From: Firmicutes bacterium UBA5301
Lineage (GTDB): Bacteria; Bacillota; UBA5301
Reading direction: 5' to 3'
Assembly (NCBI GenBank): GCA_002408345.1
Contig: DHRX01000069.1
Span: 1-6,934, forward strand
DNA: 6,934 bases
The notes under the pieces are model-generated. The model did no database searches. It was not told the DNA's origin and saw only the letters and a list, made by a program, of their open reading frames with translations. Made by a program: the position numbers and the translations under genes. Shown here piece by piece: positions 1 through 4,856 of the stretch (positions are counted from its first letter, which is position 1; each line of letters starts with the position of its first letter).

Positions 1-974
1 GCCCAAAGAAACATAGTGGCTCGTGGCGATTGGACCGACCATCCAATAGTATTTAAGCCGGAAACCAGCAGATCCCGCCGACGTTGGTAGGTAGCGACAG
101 TAGCACGGACAGAGTCTTGAGGACCAGTTAGAGCAGCAACGGCAGCTTTTTGCAGGGGATTAAAGGGACCATAGTCGGTATGGCCTTTCATTTCTGCTAA
201 CACGGCTAGGATCTCAGAGTTACCCATGGCGTAGCCGATGCGGCAACCAGCCAGATTATAGGTTTTAGAAAGAGAGTTAAATTCGACTCCGACCTCTTTG
301 GCTCCTGCGGCTTGGAGAAAACTAGGAGGCCGGTAACCATCAAAAGATAGTTCACTATAGGCAGCATCATGGAGCACCAAAATTCGGTGTTTACGAGCAA
401 AAGCAACAACTTCTTGGAAAAAATCTAAGGAAACAGTAGCGGCAACAGGGTTAGCCGGAAAGTTTAATATCATTAACTTGGCTTTTTCAGCTATTGGGTC
501 TGGAATCAAGTCTAAACGGGGCTGAAAATTATTTTCAGCTGTTAGGGGCAAGGGATAGACTTGGGCACCAGCTAATATTGGCCCGGCTTGATAGATCGGG
601 TAGGCAGGATCAGGCACTAACACCAGGTCACCAGGGTTGAGGAGTGCGAAACAAATATTAGCTAACCCTTCCTGGGAACCTAATAGCCCCATTACTTCCC
701 GGTCTGGATCTAATTGCACTGCGAACCGTTGGGCATACCACTGGGCTACCGCTTGACGAAAATTTTCTGAGGCCTGCAGTGTGTAGCCATAATTAGCTGG
801 GTTAGCGACTTCGTGAGAGAGGGCGTCTATGATATGAGGGGCTGGTGGCAGGTCAGGGCTACCAATACTAAGGTCAATTAGTTCGTGGCCATCTGCTATA
901 AGCTGACGCTTTCTTCCAGCGATTTCGGCAAAAATGGCACCAGCAGCTTGCTGCAAACGGTCAGCACGATACAT
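1..974 (-). CDS. DapL-like class I/II PLP-dependent aminotransferase (3' end outside window)
   Basis: A fold-type I aminotransferase, closest in pattern to LL-diaminopimelate aminotransferases (DapL), which transfer an amino group from glutamate to tetrahydrodipicolinate in lysine and peptidoglycan synthesis. 324 codons are visible of roughly 385-395 expected; the C-terminal part, including the usual second substrate-binding arginine, is cut off by the window edge. Visible landmarks: SIGSPDLP (36-43), GSQEG (99-103), NFPANP (171-176) with the cofactor-contacting Asn175, HDAAYSE (202-208) with Asp203 and Tyr206, SLSKTYN (234-240) with the PLP lysine K237, and R245 eight residues later as in the family. 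Where canonical DapL usually has an H/Q-Y-P type motif, this protein has NYGYTL (61-66), and GCRIGY replaces GWRIG. It may therefore be a DapL paralogue of different specificity. I chose the ATG at 974 because AGGAGG lies 10 nt upstream; the in-frame ATG at 983 would leave only 1 nt. Class assignment is secure, substrate is not. Confidence 0.9.
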   Translation of the reverse strand, partial: MYRADRLQQAAGAIFAEIAGRKRQLIADGHELIDLSIGSPDLPPAPHIIDALSHEVANPANYGYTLQASENFRQAVAQWYAQRFAVQLDPDREVMGLLGSQEGLANICFALLNPGDLVLVPDPAYPIYQAGPILAGAQVYPLPLTAENNFQPRLDLIPDPIAEKAKLMILNFPANPVAATVSLDFFQEVVAFARKHRILVLHDAAYSELSFDGYRPPSFLQAAGAKEVGVEFNSLSKTYNLAGCRIGYAMGNSEILAVLAEMKGHTDYGPFNPLQKAAVAALTGPQDSVRATVATYQRRRDLLVSGLNTIGWSVQSPRATMFLW

Positions 975-984
975 TATTTCCATT

Positions 985-990
985 CCTCCT
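985..990 (-). promoter_or_regulatory. Ribosome binding site deciding the aminotransferase start
   Basis: On the minus strand a perfect AGGAGG is followed by ATG after 1 nt (983) and by an in-frame ATG after 10 nt (974). The first spacing is too short for initiation, so translation most likely begins at 974. No convincing sigma-A promoter is visible in the 77-nt gap before the peptidase gene, so the aminotransferase is probably co-transcribed with it. Confidence 0.7.
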
Positions 991-1060
991 CGGATTTTGG
1001 GTAAATTGATATTACTATTCTCAGATTAGCGCGAACCTCCTGCTTTGGTTGGAAAAAGCT

Positions 1061-1966
1061 TTACCGGAAAAAGGTACCGAGGTGTGCCAAGAGGGGAGCA
1101 TTTTGCCGCCAAATTCGGTCAAATTGCTGTAGCGGTAAAGGGTTGATCCCCCGGCCAATTTCAATAGTAAAACCAGGACGTTGATAGTGGTCAATGAACC
1201 AGTCCTTAAAACCACCGGAGCCAGCTTCTTGGGGGTTAGATCCAATCAAGGTATAGCCAGATAAGCGGGAGAGCTCACGAGCGATACGACGGGCGGTAGG
1301 TGGTGCTTTTTTCTTGTAGTTCCAATAGATTACCTCCCCTTGTGAGTGGTAGGCAATTACCATCTCTGGTATTAATTTACGGGTGAATTGGGCTACCGCT
1401 CGGGATTCAGGCTCTGATTCTGGACTTTCTCCGGCAAAATACTTAGGAGCCGGAAGTTTGGGACCGTTTAAGTAGGCTTTATGCCAATCGGCCTGAAACT
1501 GGCGGTTTAAATCGACCCCCCGTATATTGGCTTTCCAATAGCGAAAATTATTGTTGCCATAATTCCAGCGCCAGAGGGTAGAACGGTATTGGCTAGGGAT
1601 TTCGTTAAGACCTTCCCGAACTAAAGTTACACCATCAGGGTTAACCATTGGCGTAATCCAGAGCGAGACCTGAGTTGAGAGTTGCGCCAAATTAACGCCC
1701 CAAAAAAGAGCGCCTTTTTCTAGGGCTTCTAAGTAGGCGTTGATAAAGTGGAGGAGTACCGCTGCAGTTAACCACTCATTGCCATGGTAAGCGCCGCTTA
1801 AATAGATGGATTTAGTACCTTGGCCCAGACGAACTGTCCAGAGTTGGCGACCTAACAGCGAGGCACCGATACTTTTTATTTCTAAGGAATATTTTTTAGC
1901 CAGGGCGGTTAGTTGAGCGGTTAGTTCGGTATAGCCAATGTTAGTAGGATGACCGAGCTTCAGCAT
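1061..1966 (-). CDS. M14 family zinc carboxypeptidase, gamma-D-glutamyl-diaminopimelate peptidase type
   Basis: A 301-residue metallopeptidase of family M14, the group that includes gamma-D-glutamyl-(L)-meso-diaminopimelate peptidase I, which cuts the D-Glu to diaminopimelate bond of muropeptides. All catalytic elements are visible. The zinc motif HGNE has His61 and Glu64. NPDG is at 109-112 and GVDLNRQF at 150-157, with the carboxylate-binding Asn154/Arg155. The third zinc ligand is His207 in AYHSQGE, and the general-base glutamate is E269 in FTIEIG. The chain is essentially a bare catalytic domain: there is no signal peptide and no N-terminal LysM repeat such as some secreted relatives carry. 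That suggests a cytoplasmic role in recycling imported wall peptides (inference). Next in transcription order is a DapL-like aminotransferase, whose family makes the diaminopimelate that this enzyme would release. The start is ATG at 1966 with AAGGTGG 8 nt upstream; that site lies inside a terminator-like hairpin. Family is certain, exact peptide substrate inferred. Confidence 0.92.
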   Translation of the reverse strand: MLKLGHPTNIGYTELTAQLTALAKKYSLEIKSIGASLLGRQLWTVRLGQGTKSIYLSGAYHGNEWLTAAVLLHFINAYLEALEKGALFWGVNLAQLSTQVSLWITPMVNPDGVTLVREGLNEIPSQYRSTLWRWNYGNNNFRYWKANIRGVDLNRQFQADWHKAYLNGPKLPAPKYFAGESPESEPESRAVAQFTRKLIPEMVIAYHSQGEVIYWNYKKKAPPTARRIARELSRLSGYTLIGSNPQEAGSGGFKDWFIDHYQRPGFTIEIGRGINPLPLQQFDRIWRQNAPLLAHLGTFFR

Positions 1967-1999
1967 AAAAACAGCCCACCTTTTAAGTTAAGGTGGGCT
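1967..1999 (-). terminator. Intrinsic terminator after rubrerythrin, overlapping the peptidase ribosome binding site
   Basis: Read on the minus strand, a perfect 10-bp stem (AGCCCACCTT paired with AAGGTGGGCT) encloses a 7-nt loop and is followed by G and five Ts. It starts about 30 nt after the rubrerythrin stop, as expected for a Rho-independent terminator. The descending arm contains AAGGTGG, the only plausible ribosome binding site of the peptidase gene, and the T tract runs directly into that gene's ATG at 1966. On the plus strand the stem is not followed by a T tract, so termination should be one-directional. Confidence 0.8.
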
Positions 2000-2029
2000 A
2001 TTATATGCGCAATCGGTTTAATTCGTCTT

Positions 2030-2578
2030 TTAATAGTTTTCAGCTAATACTTCATAGTAGCTTTGCGGGTGGTAGCAGGCTGGGCATTCATTAGGAGCTT
2101 CGGCTCCAGTATGGATGTAACCACAGTTGCGGCACTTCCATTGAACCGGTTGAGCCTTCTTAAAAGTACTCCCAGATTCTAAATTGCCTAATAAAGATTT
2201 AAATCTTTTTTCGTGGGCCTCTTCGACTTCACCGACTTCACGGAACCAGGTAGCTATTTGGGGGAACCCTTCTTCTTCAGCTACTTGAGCAAACTCTTTA
2301 TACATAGTAGTATGCTCATAGTTTTCGCCGTCAATAGCAGCTTTGAGGTTAGCGGCGGTATCGCCTAAGCCTTGGAGAAATTTGAAGGCTGTTTTAGCGT
2401 GTTCTTTTTCGTTGTCAGCGGTTTCTAGAAAGATACCAGCAATTTGCTCATACCCTTCTTTCTTGGCGATGGAAGCAAAATAGGTGTACTTATTACGAGC
2501 TTGAGATTCGCCGGCAAAGGCAGCCTCTAAGTTCTGTTTGGTTTTGGTGTTCTTTAATCCTGGGATGTTGAAATCCAT
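2030..2578 (-). CDS. rbr: Rubrerythrin (diiron NADH-dependent peroxidase)
   Basis: A cytoplasmic 182-residue rubrerythrin. The family reduces hydrogen peroxide to water with electrons reaching its rubredoxin-like centre, and is a main peroxide defence of anaerobes. The N-terminal ferritin-like four-helix domain (about 14-130) has the diiron ligands in place: E24 (AFAGES), E57 and H60 (NEKEH), E85 and E88 (GENYE), and E119/H122 (EEAHEKRF). The C-terminal rubredoxin domain (about 146-180) binds one iron through C149/C152 (CRNC) and C165/C168 (CPAC). Length and domain order match classical rubrerythrin, as opposed to the reversed-domain type. Start is ATG at 2578, with AAGGAGGT 8 nt upstream. 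It has its own sigma-A promoter overlapping the end of the upstream transporter gene, and a strong terminator follows, so it is probably expressed mainly as a single-gene transcript. Confidence 0.97.
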   Translation of the reverse strand: MDFNIPGLKNTKTKQNLEAAFAGESQARNKYTYFASIAKKEGYEQIAGIFLETADNEKEHAKTAFKFLQGLGDTAANLKAAIDGENYEHTTMYKEFAQVAEEEGFPQIATWFREVGEVEEAHEKRFKSLLGNLESGSTFKKAQPVQWKCRNCGYIHTGAEAPNECPACYHPQSYYEVLAENY

Positions 2579-2603
2579 AAGAATTGACCTCCTTAAAGTT
2601 ATC

Positions 2604-2616
2604 AGTAATAGTTACT
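2604..2616. promoter_or_regulatory. Candidate operator palindrome at the rubrerythrin start site
   Basis: A perfect inverted repeat, AGTAA-N3-TTACT on the minus strand, lies 6 to 18 nt downstream of the -10 box, covering the expected transcription start. Further AGTTA/TAACT half-sites flank it on both sides. A regulator bound here would block transcription initiation. It does not match the PerR box consensus well, so the regulator is unknown. The RNA hairpin it could form is AT-rich and weak, so a DNA operator is the better reading. Confidence 0.3.
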
Positions 2617-2622
2617 AAGAAC

Positions 2623-2651
2623 ATTATAACTGAAAGTACCAAAGATTTCAA
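2623..2651 (-). promoter_or_regulatory. Sigma-A promoter of rubrerythrin
   Basis: On the minus strand TTGAAA (2651-2646) and a perfect TATAAT (2628-2623) are separated by exactly 17 bp. The predicted start near 2616 gives a leader of about 38 nt that contains the AAGGAGGT site. The -35 hexamer overlaps the stop codon of the upstream transporter gene. Confidence 0.85.
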
Positions 2652-3562
2652 GGGACGGAATTTTCTTTAGTGTTTCCAGTTTGGTGTCTTTCACTCCAGT
2701 GAATTACCAAAATGGCACTAATGACCAAAAGTAGCCCGGATAACTGGTAAAAAGACAATTTTTGATTAAAGAAGAGAAAACTATAAATAGCGACAATCGG
2801 TAGTTCGCAGGCGCTAATTATGGAAATCGGTCCGGCTCCTAATAGGGCGATGCCCTTGAGAAGCAGGAAAAATGGTATTAATGAAGCAACGATGGTAGTA
2901 CCTAGAGCCAGAAGTACACCGGGCCATGGGAGACCGCCGCTCCAGAGATAACGGGGCGGAGCAATAAAAAATAGGGCAGCGGTAGAGGCGAACTGGGATA
3001 TAGTTAGAGCTGCTAAAGGTGAGACAACTGTGAGAACTCGTTCCCCTTGGAGATTGTAAAATGCGGTACATATTGCGGAACCTAAGGCTAAGGCTATACC
3101 CAAAAGGTTAAAGGTACCGTTGCCTAAAGTATTTACAGAAAGGTAAGAACCCAAAAAAGTAAGGGCAACCGCTAGCCAGTGGTAATTGGTAACCTTCTTT
3201 TTTAACCAGAAGGTGCTACCTAGAATTACTAGGGCAGGGTAAGTATAGAGCAAGATAGTAGCCATAGCTGGAGATAAATAGCGGATTGACCAGGTGAAAC
3301 AGATGTTGGAGAGCATAGTTCCTACTAAACCAAGCAGTACTAATTGGCGTAAAGTCTGGAGTGGTAATTTAAGATCTTTCCAGCCTTGATGTAAGTTAAC
3401 CAAAAGTAGTAGAGCGCTGGCTAATAAGGATTGGAGCGAAAGAAGCTCCCAGGGCTGTAGATAATTATAAGCATATTTTACCCAGATTGAGTAAGAGGCA
3501 AATGTGAAAGCCGAACCTAAGGCGGCTACAGTTCCTAATAGAATTTTACCGGGAAGATGCAA
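2648..3562 (-). CDS. EamA/DMT superfamily transporter
   Basis: A 304-residue integral membrane protein of the drug/metabolite transporter superfamily, made of two tandem EamA repeats of about five transmembrane helices each (roughly 8-145 and 152-288). The end of the first repeat (SPAMATILLYTYPALVIL, then a KKK loop and the next helix) aligns in pattern with the end of the second (GAGPISIISACELPIVAIY, then FNQKLS), the internal duplication typical of the family. Such proteins export or import amino acids, nucleotides or other metabolites; nothing here fixes the substrate. The start is TTG at 3562, with AAGGAG 9 nt upstream; the next methionine is residue 83, far inside the first repeat, so the TTG start is well supported. 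It has its own sigma-A promoter that collides with the promoter of the divergent ECF sigma gene. The C-terminal tail is short, polar and probably cytoplasmic. Confidence 0.92.
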   Translation of the reverse strand: MHLPGKILLGTVAALGSAFTFASYSIWVKYAYNYLQPWELLSLQSLLASALLLLVNLHQGWKDLKLPLQTLRQLVLLGLVGTMLSNICFTWSIRYLSPAMATILLYTYPALVILGSTFWLKKKVTNYHWLAVALTFLGSYLSVNTLGNGTFNLLGIALALGSAICTAFYNLQGERVLTVVSPLAALTISQFASTAALFFIAPPRYLWSGGLPWPGVLLALGTTIVASLIPFFLLLKGIALLGAGPISIISACELPIVAIYSFLFFNQKLSFYQLSGLLLVISAILVIHWSERHQTGNTKENSVP

Positions 3563-3571
3563 AAAAATAAT

Positions 3572-3577
3572 CTCCTT
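3572..3577 (-). promoter_or_regulatory. Ribosome binding site supporting the TTG start of the transporter
   Basis: AAGGAG on the minus strand ends 9 nt before the TTG at 3562. No ATG or GTG is available at a suitable distance, so this site decides the start. Confidence 0.7.
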
Positions 3578-3598
3578 TTATTGTGATAACTTAGGTTC

Positions 3599-3627
3599 AT
3601 TATAAAATAGTTCTTTGATTCTGTGAA
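3599..3627 (-). promoter_or_regulatory. Sigma-A promoter of the EamA transporter
   Basis: On the minus strand TTCACA (3627-3622, one mismatch to TTGACA) and a perfect TATAAT (3604-3599) have a 17-bp spacer. The leader would be about 30 nt. The -35 hexamer overlaps the AAC element of the opposing ECF-type promoter, so the two holoenzymes should not be able to bind at once. Confidence 0.8.
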
Positions 3628-3649
3628 CTTAATAGGTTACCAATCCGTC
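3624..3649 (+). promoter_or_regulatory. ECF-type promoter of the sigma/anti-sigma operon
   Basis: TGAAC (3624-3628) with the AAC core typical of ECF -35 elements is followed, 17 bp later, by CGTC and TAAA (-10, from 3646). This layout closely resembles promoters read by Bacillus sigma-M and sigma-W (GAAAC, 16-17 bp, CGTC or CGTA). The predicted start is about 10-15 nt before the GGAGGT site, a short leader. Positive autoregulation by the downstream sigma factor is the natural inference. Confidence 0.65.
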
Positions 3650-3664
3650 TAAATAGTAAGAACC

Positions 3665-3670
3665 GGAGGT
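3665..3670 (+). promoter_or_regulatory. Ribosome binding site of the ECF sigma gene (TTG start)
   Basis: GGAGGT lies 6 nt before TTG at 3677, which begins the conserved N-terminal region of the sigma factor. No alternative start codon is near, so the site fixes the TTG start. Confidence 0.75.
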
Positions 3671-3676
3671 CCAGCT

Positions 3677-4228
3677 TTGACTACGGAAAACGAACAAATT
3701 ATTATAGCAAGGGCACGTCAGGGTGAGGAAGAAGCCTTTACCTTATTGGTCAATAAGTACGGCCCGCGGTTGCAGCAGATGGTTTTAGCTATGGTTCGGA
3801 ACCCTTATGATGCCGAGGATATTGTTCAGGAGGCTTTTCTAACGGCTTTACAGCGGTTAGAGACTTTTAAGGGGGACTCATCTTTTGGCACCTGGTTATA
3901 CCGAATCGCTTATAACCGTACTATTGATACCCTCCGTCGGCAGCGAGAAGTGACGGTGGAAACAGTTTATAGCTCTAGTCGGGAAGAACCGTCGGATTTT
4001 GGCCAACTCGATAGTAAAGCGGAGATTAGTAAAGCCCTAGAGGTTCTTAGCCCGGAACAGTTAGGGGTAGTATTTTTACGGCATTACCAAGATTATAGTT
4101 TGCGGGAGATTGCTGCAACTTTAAATGTGCCTATCGGTACGGTAAAGAGCCGTTTATATTATGCTTATAGCCGGCTGCAAGCTGAACTTTCCAAGATACG
4201 GGAGGCAGAGCAGAAGTGGAGCATCTAA
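3677..4228 (+). CDS. ECF-family RNA polymerase sigma factor
   Basis: A 183-residue extracytoplasmic-function sigma factor that directs RNA polymerase to its own promoter class when released from its anti-sigma partner. The sigma-2 domain spans about 10-90, with the core-binding and -10 recognition stretch NPYDAEDIVQEAF (42-54) and the region 2.4 segment FGTWLYRIAYNRTIDTLRR (70-88). A variable linker (91-114) leads to the sigma-4 domain (about 115-171), where LSPEQ (124-128) precedes the helix-turn-helix YSLREIAATLNVPIGTVKSRL (140-160) that reads the -35 element. There is no sigma-3 domain, as expected for the group. The start is TTG with GGAGGT 6 nt upstream. Its last 13 nt overlap the next gene, a zinc-finger anti-sigma factor, implying translational coupling. 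The pattern resembles the sigma-W/sigma-M type; the exact ECF group cannot be assigned by eye. Confidence 0.96.
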   Translation: MTTENEQIIIARARQGEEEAFTLLVNKYGPRLQQMVLAMVRNPYDAEDIVQEAFLTALQRLETFKGDSSFGTWLYRIAYNRTIDTLRRQREVTVETVYSSSREEPSDFGQLDSKAEISKALEVLSPEQLGVVFLRHYQDYSLREIAATLNVPIGTVKSRLYYAYSRLQAELSKIREAEQKWSI

Positions 4229-4845
4229 ATTTTACGCAGCTTAACGAATACCTAGACGATGAGATAAATAAGGATAAACTAGAGTTGGTACGGGCCCACC
4301 TTTTTAGTTGTACCCAGTGTCAACAGGAATTAAGCAGGATTAAGGATCTGCGGACACAGCTGACTAAAGAGGTCCAAACCTTAGGTGGAGATGTTAAACC
4401 TGCTTTAGGCTGGGAGAAACGGTTGCATCAACGTTACCGGGAAACCTATAGAGTAAAACCCCAATGGAACAGAAGTTGGGGACGGCCGGTTATAGCAGCT
4501 CTGGTGGCTCTACTTTTATTAGCTCTCTATTTGCCGCTCCAGAATCGGGTTCCACTTCGGCGACCCTCGGGACCGTCAGTACTGGAACCGATTGAGAATT
4601 TGCCAAGTCCCCACAAAGAGCTGCGCCTATTTGGTTTGGATCAGCAGAAGGTGCCTGAGTCTTTAGAAACTCGGCCGGAAAGAGCGGTAGTCTATACCTC
4701 TACTAATGAAGATGAACTGGAGCAGGTCTATCAGGAGCTTCAGAAAGCAGGGTTACAACCGGTCCGGCGGGGGAATGAGATTTTGGTTGAACGGATAAAT
4801 TTGCAGGAAGCGGAGAGGCTAATTGCCGAAATTACCAAGAAATAG
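4216..4845 (+). CDS. Membrane-anchored zinc-finger (zf-HC2) anti-sigma factor with an outer alpha/beta domain
   Basis: A 209-residue single-pass membrane protein expected to hold the preceding ECF sigma factor inactive. The cytoplasmic N-terminus carries the zinc anti-sigma motif His28-x3-Cys32-x2-Cys35 (HLFSCTQC). One hydrophobic segment (about 91-107, preceded by Trp/Arg residues) puts the N-terminus inside and the C-terminus outside. The outer part begins with a proline-rich linker (112-135) and ends with a compact domain at about 156-206, predicted as strand-helix-strand-helix. This domain resembles, in pattern, the ring-building motif of FliF/YscJ and sporulation channel proteins. The start is GTG at 4216, overlapping the sigma gene by 13 nt, with GGGAGG 10 nt upstream. 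Release of sigma probably needs regulated proteolysis or a signal on the outer domain (inference); no protease gene is in the window. Confidence 0.9.
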   Translation: MEHLNFTQLNEYLDDEINKDKLELVRAHLFSCTQCQQELSRIKDLRTQLTKEVQTLGGDVKPALGWEKRLHQRYRETYRVKPQWNRSWGRPVIAALVALLLLALYLPLQNRVPLRRPSGPSVLEPIENLPSPHKELRLFGLDQQKVPESLETRPERAVVYTSTNEDELEQVYQELQKAGLQPVRRGNEILVERINLQEAERLIAEITKK

Positions 4846-4856
4846 GGGGAAACACG

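Noticed and set aside
206..409. Open minus-strand frame of 67 codons at the left end.
   Set aside because: The aminotransferase reading frame, with its PLP lysine motif, runs across the same bases; this is a shadow.
1036..1041. A second AGGAGG on the minus strand between the peptidase and aminotransferase genes, suggesting a leader peptide.
   Set aside because: No ATG, GTG or TTG occurs at a usable distance after it, and the only open stretch would need a CTG start; nothing supports a peptide.
1021..1245. Open minus-strand frame of 74 codons inside the M14 peptidase gene.
   Set aside because: It lies in another frame of a gene with intact catalytic motifs, lacks a recognisable domain, and has composition typical of a shadow frame.
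2599..2628. A PerR or Fur box at the rubrerythrin promoter.
   Set aside because: The TTATAAT segment is mostly the -10 box itself, and the matching second half-site at the correct spacing is missing.
2579..2647. A terminator between the transporter and rubrerythrin genes.
   Set aside because: No GC-rich stem followed by a T run is present; the inverted repeats there are AT-rich and sit on the rubrerythrin promoter, so an operator is more likely.
2814..3071. Open minus-strand frame of 85 codons inside the transporter gene.
   Set aside because: It overlaps the second EamA repeat out of frame and has a low-complexity Ser/Arg composition with no ribosome binding site of note.
3563..3676. A riboswitch or structured leader in the divergent gap.
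   Set aside because: Both predicted leaders are only about 20-40 nt long and show no stable stem; the region is accounted for by two promoters.
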